Shown piece after piece: positions 11,262-21,753 of a stretch of 64,000 nucleotides of DNA. Position 1 is the stretch's first letter. Every line of letters begins with the position of its first letter. Source of the DNA: Peronospora farinosa (lineage: Eukaryota; Oomycota; Peronosporomycetes; Peronosporales; Peronosporaceae); assembly GCA_947646735.1 (NCBI GenBank), contig CANTFK010000752.1:186001-250000 (forward strand), written 5' to 3'. Under the pieces are notes generated by a model. The model did not search any database, was not told where the DNA came from, and saw only the letters and a program-made list of their open reading frames with translations. Made by a program: the position numbers and the translations under genes.

Positions 11262-12215
11262 ATGCAAGCCATGCTCAGTGAAAACACGCGGGACCCTCCG
11301 TTTTATCTACAACGCTGTACTTCCGGCCACTTCCAGCAACATCAGGATCCCCCGACTCACGCCAATCACAACGTCGGTGCCGTATCCAATCTCGTTCATG
11401 GTGCTAACGTGGTCAACGACACGACAAGTGCTGCCCCTCGCCGAACGGCCACTTCTCGTCGTGCAGCTCCATCAGAAGATCGCCCCTTTGCTTGTCCTGT
11501 GCCTAGTTGTGGTGGACGTTTCCATCGCAAGTTCACATTGCACGAACACCTCAAGACCCACACGGGAGAGCAGCCACATCAATGCCCCGTTGCTGAATGT
11601 GGAAAACGTTTTAGTACGTCCGGGAATCTCGCGCGTCACCGGAAACTTCATGCCATGCGAAAAATCAGTTGTCCAGCTGCACACTGTACGCGGGTCTTTA
11701 CGAGTCGTGAAAAACTGGTGCCTCATTTAAAGGTTCATCTTGCACGTACACCTCATACGTGTGACTTTTCTGGGTGTGGAAAGACTTTCAGTACTGCTGG
11801 CAATCTCACTCGTCACCGACGTACGCAGCACAGTGCGGGTCCATCGATTCGACAGGAAGTAGTCCCTGTACTGCAGGGACCAATGACGACGCTACCACGT
11901 CCAAAGTTTGAGTTCCCAGGCCGTATTGCTCCACCTCCGACGGGATCACTTCCAATGCGAGGGCTACTTTGGTCACCTCAACCACCTGTTGAACACCCTC
12001 CTCAGCAACGCATTTTGGAGTCGGACGTGCAAGATTTATTCGACTGTTTGTTTGTTGAGAACGCCCAAGCTGCTGCAGCAGCGGCAGCTCAAGGACACCA
12101 CAATGTCTCCATTATTAGGGACAGACTCCCTAAGCTCGACCTTCAGCGCGAAAATAGGGCTCCGCAACACTCACACTCGCATGCGCCGTACCTTACTGCT
12201 ACATACGAATTTTAG
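11262..12215 (+). CDS. C2H2 zinc-finger protein, four fingers
   Basis: 317 residues. An N-terminal region rich in His, Thr and Arg (about 1-72) leads into four consecutive C2H2 fingers (about 77-190): CPVPSCGGRFHRKFTLHEH, a TGEQPH linker and CPVAECGKRFSTSGNLARH, then CPAAHCTRVFTSREKLVPH, then CDFSGCGKTFSTAGNLTRH. The 4-residue spacing between the cysteines and the TGE linker are typical of TFIIIA-type DNA-binding fingers. The rest is proline-rich and ends with a DVQDLFDCLFVEN motif, an alanine run and a His/Ser-rich tail. Likely a nuclear sequence-specific DNA-binding protein; target unknown. Paralogue at 14441, relic at 9258. A CT-repeat tract lies about 45 bases upstream of the ATG. No intron seen. 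Confidence 0.85.
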   Translation: MQAMLSENTRDPPFYLQRCTSGHFQQHQDPPTHANHNVGAVSNLVHGANVVNDTTSAAPRRTATSRRAAPSEDRPFACPVPSCGGRFHRKFTLHEHLKTHTGEQPHQCPVAECGKRFSTSGNLARHRKLHAMRKISCPAAHCTRVFTSREKLVPHLKVHLARTPHTCDFSGCGKTFSTAGNLTRHRRTQHSAGPSIRQEVVPVLQGPMTTLPRPKFEFPGRIAPPPTGSLPMRGLLWSPQPPVEHPPQQRILESDVQDLFDCLFVENAQAAAAAAAQGHHNVSIIRDRLPKLDLQRENRAPQHSHSHAPYLTATYEF

Positions 12216-13628
12216 GCTGTGGTTTAGAAGAGCTAAAGCGACATTGTAGGCATCCGTTATTCGTAAACTATCAATCCATGCGGCTACCAACAGAGCCAAA
12301 GTCTTTGCAAACAAACCTCTACCTTGTTCACTCAATGGACAATTCATGATACAAACTAACATTGATATTGAATGCACGCTGCAACAGCTTCAAAATGCAC
12401 ACATACATTTTTCAACTCATCTTGGGTAGGTAAAATGCAATTCCAGCATATCTATCAGGAATTGATCCAATCCCAACTCAAAAGAATGTTGATGCGCGCA
12501 TGGCAGTTTGCCTCCCCGAAACCTGTAGAAGTTCTACCTAGAACTGACCAGCTTGTTGTTTTCAATACATAATCCATCCTTTTCGTTCAATTGTGCAGGA
12601 AAATATCGCGCCTATCCCGCTAAGGGATTTATTCAGTAAAGCTCAAAGAACAAGTCTTTGGTTGCAACGTAGCGCCTATTCAAACGTGGCACATGTAGCA
12701 CACAGCTGGTGATTTGGCTACCGCTACGATCAGACAGCAGCAGATTTCCTCACATGGTACATGTACAGTACGCATGCCATGAGCGTACCGAAATTTTTGA
12801 CCGCAATCAGAAGAACGAACGATTTGCAAGGGAATCCTTCGGCTGTTTGTGAGCGCTATCGGGCCAAGAATTTGCCCGTGCCTCTCCTGGAAATGGGACA
12901 GCTCGAACGAGTCGTAATCATATGTGCAAACAGCAGGAATATGAATTTCGCCATTGGCGGAAGGAACGTATCATTGATAGCAGCAGGCCCTTGTGGTCTA
13001 TAAGATACTATAGGGCAGGCAGTTACAATGAGTGTAGCCAAACGATGAAATATTGGCGAATCGGCCGCACTGCCGCGAGACCATCTGCAGGATGCAAGTG
13101 GTTTTCGCAGATAACTACGGCCTTTACTATACAGTGTGATAGCATCATCTTTCCTAATGGCGCCCCGCACAGAATTCAATTCATTTGAGCATCTTCTAAG
13201 ATTGAAAAAATGGAGAGTGTTGTAGTTGAGCTTCAAAGCTGTCACAACGAAAGCGTGTTGCTCAATTTACAGCCGTAAGGTCTCAATTTTGTTGTCGCAG
13301 ATTGGTACAAAGTGATATATCTCCATCATTGACTAACTTCTAGTGCAATATCTTGCACGTTTACGTGACACATGGCCGCAAGTAGTCGATCATGAACATT
13401 GAACTTGAACACACTACTTTTTTGAAAACTAAAAGCATACATCGGTCGGACATGGAAGCTGTATAGACGCGATAGTTCGTCGTGACGTTCGAGTGGCGCA
13501 CGCCATCTGTTTACCGTGTAGCCACCTGGCGGTGAGGTCATCGAGCATGTGGTCTTAGAAACTTTCAAACTAAAAGTGCAGAGACTGTAACGTCGAGCTG
13601 GATTAGGGTGCATACTGACTGGTACGGG

Positions 13629-13742
13629 AGACCAAGGAGTAGACTAGTAAGGAGACCGAGGAGTAGACTAGTACGGAGACCGAGGAGTAGACTAGTACGG
13701 AGATCGAGGAGTAGACTAGTACGGAGACTCAGAGTAGACAGG
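13629..13742. repeat. 24-bp tandem repeat, four copies plus a degenerate fifth
   Basis: The unit agaccgaggagtagactagt followed by acgg is repeated at 13629-13652 (two changes), 13653-13676, 13677-13700 and 13701-13724 (one change), then a shortened fifth copy. Because 24 is a multiple of three, any frame through it gives an eight-residue repeat; in the frame open from 13608 it is RPRSRLVR. Confidence 0.9.
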
Positions 13743-14345
13743 ATTGCCTTTTTTCATAGTAGTTTACGTGTGTTTACCGCGATGCTCCCGTGATAGAGTC
13801 TATGCGTGGTATCGAACACTACTCGATATCGGCTACTTCCTCGGAATTCGAGACATGTCCTACACCATAGAGATCAATTCATCTTCCAATCACCTAAACA
13901 ACGTCCATCGATTTCCATGAGGATGGTCGACCCTTTGGCGCACGACCCACATGGCTTTCGCGAATGCAGGAGCTGCTTTGCGCCAGTGCTGGCTTTTCCA
14001 CGGTTGATCCTTTATGGACATGCGAAATCCAAGTGCACTACTGCCTTGCACTCGCTCACTTAAACAGGTTAAACATTTTTATTCGCGGTGCGACTTGCTC
14101 GACGACACGACGAGGCGCTTTCTCTACACGTTGACGGCAAACAGTCTTGGATCCCGCCTCGAGACTATTCAAGCCGTGGCGTGGCGCACGGACGAGACAA
14201 ACTTGCCACCTGGTTGTACAGCTCAAGTCATAGCGGACCAACAGCAGCGAGACAGTAACAGGCCTGTCAATGGACTGGCCGCCGACGAGGGCAGGGCAAG
14301 GTTCCTTGCGGATAGGGAGCCGAAGAAAGCTGCGCCTCTGTGTGA

Positions 14346-14361
14346 GCTCACTTTAAAACTT
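14346..14361 (+). promoter_or_regulatory. Oomycete-type initiator (Inr-like) upstream of zinc-finger gene
   Basis: gctcactttaaaactt resembles the oomycete initiator consensus (GCTCATTYYNCAWTTT-like), about 80 bases before the ATG at 14441. Match is partial. Confidence 0.45.
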
Positions 14362-14440
14362 GCCTTCCATCTCACAGCGACCTTAGTGTCCGTGACCTCC
14401 TGCACTTATCAAGCTATTTAAAACTACTCTCCTCGACAAC

Positions 14441-15151
14441 ATGAACCCTATCCAGAGTACCGTTGCTGCTACCCGTGCCGCCCCGGAGCGCGAACGCCCA
14501 TTTCAATGCCCGGTACCGTCATGCAATGGTCGTTTTCAACGCAAGTTCACCCTGCGTGAACACATGAAGACCCACACGGGCGAAAAGCCGTACCAGTGCT
14601 CGATCCGATCATGTGCGAAGCGCTTTAGCACGTCTGGCAATCTTGCTCGCCATCGCCGTCTTCACCTGCTCAAGAAACTTGAGTGTCCAGTCGAGGGATG
14701 CACGCGGATCTTCACCAAGACGGAGAAGCTTGCTCGCCACCTTCAGAACCACCTTGGCAGCGTCGCACACGTCTGTGTCGTAGAAGGCTGTGGCAAGACC
14801 TTCAGTACTGCTGGTAATCTGACGCGTCACTTGCGGACGCAGCACCCGCCTGGAGCTGCGGCTGCGGCTCGTGCTGCTGCCCAGCCCCAACTCCGCACCT
14901 CTCTCACTCGATCGAACACGCTTTCCATTTCCGACATTTCTCCGTGGTCGACAAGCAGCACCACGACTAGTAGTGCTGCTGAGCAGAACATCAGTGTCCC
15001 TCAGGCTGTGAATGTGTCAGACCACGAGATCCTCGATGTACTTCAGTGTCTCTTTGTCGATGACAACCCCGTATCATTTTCAGTGCATTCGGAGCAACCC
15101 CCGGAGCAGTACCGCCTTCAGAGCGACCAGCCCGTGCTGCTTTACCTATAA
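14441..15151 (+). CDS. C2H2 zinc-finger protein, four fingers (paralogue of the 11262 gene)
   Basis: 236 residues. Fingers start near residue 24 and run to about 130: CPVPSCNGRFQRKFTLREH, TGEKPYQ linker, CSIRSCAKRFSTSGNLARH, CPVEGCTRIFTKTEKLARH and CVVEGCGKTFSTAGNLTRH. Each lines up one to one with the fingers of the 11262 protein, and the residues at the DNA-contact helix positions are largely kept, so the two may bind similar sites. The segment after the fingers is alanine-rich then Ser/Thr-rich, and near the end carries DHEILDVLQCLFVDDNPV, matching the C-terminal motif of the paralogue. Shorter than the paralogue mainly in the N-terminal leader and the proline-rich spacer. Nuclear transcription factor by inference. 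Single exon; GC-richer than flanking DNA. Confidence 0.87.
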   Translation: MNPIQSTVAATRAAPERERPFQCPVPSCNGRFQRKFTLREHMKTHTGEKPYQCSIRSCAKRFSTSGNLARHRRLHLLKKLECPVEGCTRIFTKTEKLARHLQNHLGSVAHVCVVEGCGKTFSTAGNLTRHLRTQHPPGAAAAARAAAQPQLRTSLTRSNTLSISDISPWSTSSTTTSSAAEQNISVPQAVNVSDHEILDVLQCLFVDDNPVSFSVHSEQPPEQYRLQSDQPVLLYL

Positions 15152-18100
15152 GCGTCAATCGGGACTTGTTATCGTGAGTGATAGACCTTATGCACTAGTT
15201 TATAAAGAGAGGAGTGTTTGCATATCTATTTTTCTTAAACCCAACTCAAATATCCTCACTTTGTGAGCTATCTCACGTTAACACACTCTGTTGACTTTTA
15301 TCGATCCATGATTAACGTATTAACAAGCCATATATCCGAGGTGTCTTCCATGTAGAAGCATCATATGACTAGAACGGTTACCAAACGATGGTTTCGCACT
15401 TTGCTTGAGTTATTGCTGTCTTTACGCGTCCCATGGTGGAATCACTAAATCTATACTGCTTGTTTAACGTCGTATGTCCTAGATTTTAGGTGCCTCTATT
15501 GAGATCCAACTGTATTTACGGCACTCTGTAGCAACATGCTGGCGGCTGATGCTTTCATTGTCGACATCTTATCGTCAAGCGACCGAAACTGAATCGAACT
15601 CAGTCGCTGCAAATCTCGAACACTAAGCGACACTTAACAATACCATATAAATATTTCGACCTGCTAGCGAAGCATGAAGATATTCTGATTCTAGACCAGC
15701 TTATCTTGTAGTGTTACTCATTTCAATGCACCACTACGTCTTCAGATCACATCGCCATGTCCCACGCGATGCATAGGATTTTAACTGATTGATCCTGCTG
15801 AAGAACACCAGCATGAAGCCATGGTTAAATCCTCGCATGATTTCGTTTCGCGCATATTGACGAAGATCGGGCTTTTGGAGGTTACGATGGAAGAGGCGCA
15901 GAAGGGGACTTATCTGGACAGGAGAACGATGGGAGCTTAAACGGCTTCAGTGTTTCCTTGCAAACAGTGCAAGCAGACGCGCACCAGGACTATCCAAGGT
16001 GGTCCAGTACAGCTTACCAGACGAGATGGCCGCACACGTCGCCGTGTGAAAACGCATATGGTACGTTCTGAGCAGCATTTGCATCACCAGCTTGTGGATA
16101 CAAGGCCACCGAGTGGGACGTTTTAGCGAGTGGAAGTGATCATCGCCGGCAACGTTTATGAATTTTGGGAAATCAGCATGACTCGTTTTCGAGCCGTAGT
16201 GAAGCGAGAGTACCGACGAACTGACACAAAAATATAAGGAACCCGTCTGATGCTATGTCAACGTGTCAAACTACCTCGAGAGCCGTCACTGCAAGGTGAC
16301 ACGCCTTGTACAACCACTAGACTCGAACGAGGAACCGACATTGCTCACCAGGCTTAGGATCTACCCGACATCCTGCAACTACTAAAGGTTCAAAAGACTC
16401 ATCTGCCCTCGTTCTCACAATGTTTACGAGCAACCCTAAGAATACATCGTGGACGTTCCTTTAACGTGGTCTAAAAGGTACGCCGTCGATCGCGTCCGCC
16501 GGCGCATAGTCATGTAGTACGATCGGACGACTCGTGGGCCAACGGGAAGCTGTTAGCGGTCACCAAGTCGAAGGTGAGACTGGCCAGCGTGGAGGTATCA
16601 ACAAGGCAGAAAGTGGTCAACCACTACACCGTATCTTTATGGAATAATAGAAGAAACGAACTTGCGCTTGTAGCTGCAAAAGCTGACTAGAATTTCAGAG
16701 TCATTGGTCTGTAGTCAGCTCGATATAACGGCACTTGTCTGACTTCGACACCGTAATATGACAATGACATTGCACGCAAGGGTGCAGCGATCTACCGTCA
16801 AAGTTTCGACCGACAAGTGAAACATAATCGCAGTGTTTTGTTATGAAAGCGTGCAGAATCAACACAGTGGACTGACTTGTGCAGTGCCATGATTTCTTAA
16901 AAGGAATTTGATCGCGGCGATGTTCATGATATCAGTGGTCGATGATGAGTCATGAATACTGCACCGGTGAGACTAGCATGACTACAATTGTATTCGAGTC
17001 AAACCCTATTTTGATGCTTAAGGTATGGCTTTACCAGAGCAATAAGCAGTCTTCGAACAATGCAAAGTGCGTTCCGAGATATGAGTCAGGCTTCGACTTT
17101 CAACCTCTACATATTGATTTCGGCAGTGGTATCACTGACATGAGAAAAGATATGACTATTCGGGATAGAGGATTGTCAGTCTCCGTTTTTCGCCGGTATT
17201 GTCGTGGATTAGACCGTGATTTGATTAGAGGAAGGCTTGGCTGATCTTCATCTGGTCCATTGGTCTGTGCTGGACCCAATTTCGAATCACTTTATTACGA
17301 AAGCCTTAGGCAAGCAAGCTTTCCATTTCCACAAAAAAATTCTCGCCCGTCAACTGTTGGTTCTCGTTGATTGCATTTTCCGATTGGCTACGACGGATGA
17401 ATGGCAATGCGCCGCGCTCCGGCCAACCGCCGACGCAAGTGTGGGATCATAGTAATGGTCTCACACCATATAAAGTCTGGATAGGGTACCGGGTGGTGAC
17501 AAGACAATTGATATCACGCTGCGAGGAACGGAGACAATATTTGCAGAATCTAAACTTATTGGTCACTGGATCGGGCAGTAAGTCACCCGTCAATTGACCT
17601 ACAACTTCCTATGGGCCTGTGCCAGTCGAAGGGTTCGCAACATCCCTGCGTACGAAACGAAAATTTTGGCGGACCGATGTCGGGATGAGGTGGGTGACGT
17701 CGAACGCGTCTAGACATAACTTTGGCACGTCCTGGCGACGTTATGTAAAACAAGAATATGGTTCGACAGGAATGCAGCTGTCTACAAGACTGTCACACTC
17801 CACCTTCCCAGCAGCAATCGCCAGTTTTCGGCTGTCAGCTCCGAGCAATTGCGAGGAGAAAGCATCGAAAAAGAGCGTCATCCACAAATGATGCCTTGCT
17901 TATGCTTGCATCGAGTTGCGAGAGCGTGACCCTAGAGGACCACCAGAGATTCAAGAATTGATGCAATTAACAACTCTCAACTTTACTTGAAACCAGCTGT
18001 ATGGTCTTGCACATCGTTAAAACCATGTAAATAGAATATCTGAACCTCTCTCTCTCTCTCTTGCTCAAGTCCGGACTGCACTAATGTCAGTTTGTACCCT

Positions 18101-18551
18101 TCATAATCTGCCCCCAAGTCGCCGACCAGTTTGCTGAGCGAGAGAAGCCTCCTACCAGATACTCTATATCTCGTAGGAATATGTTTGATGAGTTTCAAAT
18201 AGAATAAATAGAATTTATAGAAGAACTAACCTCGGACTTGATATATGAGGTCGTTACTACAACCAGAAGGTTTTGCACATGTCAACAGACCATCGGCACA
18301 GAATGCAGACTGCAATGTTTGACCAAACTGGTCTGGTTTCCCAATAGTAACAACTGTCTAAATTTTCAAGCCTGATAACCTTTGACTCAAGAGTTTGAAG
18401 TTGTATGGGAAAACCATTCTACCCATTCAACAACGGTGGCATCATATGTATATATAGAAAACGTATGAGTGAGTGGCAGTGCTTGTTCGACAGTCAATAA
18501 TTGCATCTAGCGGTTTAGCAGAACGATCGTTCATTCATTCTTTAGTAGAAA
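15152..18551. other. Long gene-poor stretch, possible worn retroelement fragments
   Basis: 3.4 kb with many short frames on both strands and no intact gene. Around 17450-17500 one frame reads NGLTPYKVWIGYR, which faintly recalls the integrase tail of retroelements, and 16120-16230 and 17619-17890 read like disrupted coding sequence, but no diagnostic catalytic motif is visible. A short TC repeat lies at about 18046-18063. Confidence 0.35.
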
Positions 18552-18567
18552 GCTCACTCTGCAAATT
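18552..18567 (+). promoter_or_regulatory. Oomycete core-promoter initiator (Inr) of the elicitin gene
   Basis: gctcactctgcaaatt is a close match to the oomycete Inr consensus (GCTCAYTYYNCAWTT). It lies 17-32 bases before the ATG at 18584, a usual spacing for oomycete 5' leaders. It also argues that the upstream in-frame ATGs are not part of the transcript. Confidence 0.7.
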
Positions 18568-18583
18568 GCTTCATCCTTCTCCA

Positions 18584-19114
18584 ATGACTTTTTCCAAGTC
18601 TGTTTTTACTGCTTCGTCGGTTCTTGTCATGTCGACAATTGTCACAACTGCTCAAGAATGTCCACCAGACATCAGTCAGCCTTTGATTGCTGCCATTGAC
18701 AATAGCGCGTACTTTGACACGTGTGCTAAAGGAACCACGTTCAATGTCAAGTCAGTCTTTGATGTGCTCCAGTTTACGAGCAAAGACTTTATGACGTTCT
18801 GTAGCTCGTCAACGTGTCTCGAGCCAATTCACAAGAACATGAAGCCACTTGACTGCAACATTACGTACATGGGTACATCTCGTAATCTCTCGATGGAGAT
18901 TTCAGAGCTCCACGAGAAGTGTCATCAAGTTCGTGATGCTGCTGAAGGAAGTGCCCATGATCAAATGGACAAAAGCAAGTCAATGGACATGGGTGGAAAC
19001 AACAACGCCAACACTCCGGGAGATGCGACCACTGTCAGCTCGGACGCGTCATCGATTGTATTGATGACGGGATCCATGATCTCTGCTACTATTCTGGCTG
19101 TCTTCATGGCTTAA
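18584..19114 (+). CDS. Elicitin-like secreted protein, predicted GPI-anchored
   Basis: 176 residues from the ATG at 18584, chosen because an Inr sits just upstream and the residues that follow form a good signal peptide (about 1-22, ending VTTAQ before ECPPD). The frame extends further 5' but that part lacks a signal sequence. The mature domain has exactly six cysteines in elicitin order (ECPP, DTC, FC, TC, LDC, EKC), the signature of this oomycete-only family, which binds sterols and lipids and is perceived by plants. A Lys/Met/Asn/Thr-rich linker follows, then a hydrophobic C-terminal tail (SSIVLMTGSMISATILAVFM) typical of a GPI-attachment signal, so the product is probably held at the cell surface. 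Spacing differs from the classic 98-residue elicitins, so ELL (elicitin-like) subgroup. No intron. Confidence 0.9.
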   Translation: MTFSKSVFTASSVLVMSTIVTTAQECPPDISQPLIAAIDNSAYFDTCAKGTTFNVKSVFDVLQFTSKDFMTFCSSSTCLEPIHKNMKPLDCNITYMGTSRNLSMEISELHEKCHQVRDAAEGSAHDQMDKSKSMDMGGNNNANTPGDATTVSSDASSIVLMTGSMISATILAVFMA

Positions 19115-19413
19115 GCTTAGGAGATTCTTCTTTTCTTCAATTTCTATCAAAAGTCATCATAGCTTGATCGTCATGAGACTGTCTTAACGCCCATTATTAC
19201 TTTCAAACCTCTTCGATTCTTTTGTTTTTACTTGATATTTGATCGGGATGCTAGCAAACACAGAGCTCGTTGGGTGGCACGAGACTTACGAGCTCTAGGT
19301 ATCCATGACAACGTACTGCAGCTTCAAATACTTTTTCGTTTTGCTCAAAAACTTTCAACGCAACATCATGTAACGTCTAGCTCAGAGATATTGACTGATA
19401 TCAAGCAAAATGT

Positions 19414-20850
19414 TTATGCCAAGACGCCCTTGGTGCTTGGCACGCCAGCAGTGGCGTCGTACTTGACGGCAGTGCGCAGTGCAACAGCCAGAGCTTTAAA
19501 AGATGATTCGGCACGGTGATGGTCGTTGCGACCACGCAATACGTCAACGTGCAACGTGAGACGCGCGGCACTTGCAAATGACTCGAAAAAGTGAGTGATC
19601 ATTTCACACGACAGCTCGCCGACACTTGGACGCACCAACTGCAGGTTGATCTCGCTGTGCGCGCGACTCGAGATGTCTACGATGGCGCGTGACAGCGCTT
19701 CGTCTAGCGGCACACAAGCCGATCCAAAACGAGCAATGCCCGCACGATCACCGAGAGCAGCATCAAAGGCCTCACCAAGCGTCAATGCGCAGTCCTCTGT
19801 TGTGTGGTGGTCGTCAATCCAGATATCACCTTTGCACTCGAGCTCAAGGTCGAAGCGACTGTGCTTGGCCAATGCTGTCAACATGTGATCGAGGAATCCA
19901 ATGCCAGAGCTTACCTAGACAAACACACAAACACAAACGTAAATCGTTTGCACCATGACAGAACGACAATGTTGTCTAACGGATACCTTGGACTTGCCCG
20001 TGCCGTCTAGCAACAGCTTGACGTTAATCGACGTCTCCTTTGTTACACGAGAGATGTTTGCCTCACGTATGGCGACACTCTTTCCTTGTTCAGCTGCAAT
20101 TGAGACTTTGCTTGTCGTCGATGGAATGAGGTCTAGCAGTCCTGCCAGTCCAGGGTTCAGTACGACCGAAGCTCCAACCTGTTCCAGTACCTTTCCGATC
20201 GCTGCGGGTGTCTGCTCCAGCACCGACTTGGCATAAACTTGTGGGGTCAACACACCGTACGCAATGGTACCGGCCTTACGTCCTGCAACAATGTCGTCTA
20301 CCGTATCACCGACCATGGCCACGTCCTCTGCACGAACTCCCAGTGTCTTAAGCGCCAGTAAAATAGGCTCAGGTGATGGCTTGGGCGGACAGTCCTCCAT
20401 ACAGATTTGTACCGGAAAGAGGTCCTCAATGCCGTGGATGCTCAAAAACTTGGCACAGTCTTTGCGTGGACGACCCGTGACAATTGCCATGCCTTTAGGC
20501 AGTCGACGTTGCAGTTCTCGTAGTAACCCTACAGGTGTAAGCAGTGTCTCAAGCTCACATAGTCCCGGGGTAGAGCCCACACCTTGATACAAAGCTTCAA
20601 ATTGAGCAATCACGGCGTCCAGTGATGGCTTGGGACTAGTAGCATCACTCCATCCGTTAAGAATGAGACGATGGGTCAATTGCCAGTCATTATTGGCATT
20701 ACCAGCAAGTTTGAGTCTGTCAATATCTTCATGTGTGACCGAGACATTAAAATATTTGGCAGTGTTAATAATCACTTGACGATAAGATTGGGACACTTCG
20801 GCCAAGACGCCATCCATATCCAGTAGCAAAGCTTGGATAGAAGACGACAT
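19414..20850 (-). CDS. HIS3/hisB-like: HAD-family phosphatase fused to imidazoleglycerol-phosphate dehydratase (histidine biosynthesis), two exons
   Basis: 454 residues from exons 20850-19987 and 19914-19414, joined across a 72-nt GT..AG intron (19915-19986) that restores the IGPD sequence [20 protein letters not shown] in phase 0. N-terminal part (about 1-225) is a HAD phosphohydrolase: DMDGVLAE (nucleophile Asp), VTGRPRKD, a Lys in CPPKPSPEP, and MVGDTVDD. C-terminal part (about 255-454) is IGPD, which dehydrates imidazole glycerol phosphate: the two metal-binding HHxxE motifs are HHTTED and HHRAES. It ends STKGVLA, as usual. E. coli HisB is also HAD+IGPD, but there the HAD belongs to the histidinol-phosphatase type; this HAD looks like the subfamily IA (phosphoglycolate phosphatase-like) type. 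Whether the HAD part acts on histidinol phosphate is unknown. The stretch open upstream of 20850 is outside the conserved domain. Confidence 0.92.
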
Positions 20851-20867
20851 CTTGATGGAATGAGTGG
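20851..20867 (-). promoter_or_regulatory. Possible initiator directly upstream of the HAD-IGPD gene
   Basis: Read on the minus strand, ccactcattccatcaag abuts the ATG and resembles the oomycete Inr (CTCATTCC..CA). If used, the leader would be very short. Confidence 0.3.
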
Positions 20868-21753
20868 TCTGCGTGTTTTCGTATTGTACCCATTTGTAAT
20901 TGAGCAAATAACTACGGTGGTTTGTATGTACAAAATGCTACGACATTGGACGGACTTTAGATTGTGCTGCTACAGTAAGCAATCGATTTTTTCGACTGCT
21001 TTGATGATCTTCTTATAAAGGTTGTCAAGCTTGTCGATAGGATTCAGTGCAGTAGTAACCCTGAAAAATCTCATACAAGTAGGACTCAAAACAGAGTTTT
21101 GTGAAATGATCATCGATCCACAGTATTGTGAGAATATGCGTGAGCTGTATTGAGATATGGTTGACATGTAGTTTATTCTTAGTACATTCGTTGCTTGATC
21201 TGAAAGAAGTGAAGAGTCAAATCCGGAGAGTACTGCTAGACATTTACAATGAAGGTGTCTTATCATATTGGTGGCCACATGCTAGACGGCTATGAGAGAG
21301 TATTACCACCGTCTGATCCAAATCTATTGTAGCTTCATTCGAAACGAGATCAAGTATAATTGCCCAGCAGCAGCATCACGCAGACGAAATAAAAGCATGA
21401 TAACCATCGTTCTGTGTAGCTCGCGTTCTAAATATCGACTTTTGTTGGTTGTAGCTACTGTTGGTCGTTTTGTAAGACTTAAGAATATACAAACAAGGCC
21501 GAGTCTTACTATAGTTTGTGATCCAGATTCTAGAAACTCGACGCTGTTGCTACTTGGTGGAGAATGGCCATAAGGAACAGACAGTTGCAATTGTCTAATT
21601 GCAATACAACAGTTTGACCATTGCGTGAAGTAGCAAAAATTGCATATGAGCTATAAGTTTAAGCAGATTGTTGTAAATATTTGCTGTACATTTTATCCAA
21701 ATATTTCAAGTGGATATTAAATCTGAGAGTAAAACTCCATTTTTAGTAGTCGC
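20868..21753. other. Divergent intergenic region
   Basis: 0.9 kb AT-rich DNA between the minus-strand HAD-IGPD gene and the plus-strand CorA gene. Short frames at 20970-21278 (minus) and 21292-21573 (plus) have no recognisable features. Presumably contains both promoters. Confidence 0.45.

Larger units (their letters stand above)
12216..14440. other. Intergenic between the two zinc-finger paralogues, with a 24-bp tandem repeat
   Basis: 2.2 kb without a supported gene. Several short frames overlap in both strands but none looks conserved. It contains the 24-bp tandem repeat at 13629-13742 and, near the end, an initiator-like element at 14346. Confidence 0.5.

Noticed and set aside
17440..17600. 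Copia-type integrase tail (NGLTPYKVW)
   Set aside because: A single short resemblance with no flanking integrase or reverse transcriptase motif; not enough to call an element.
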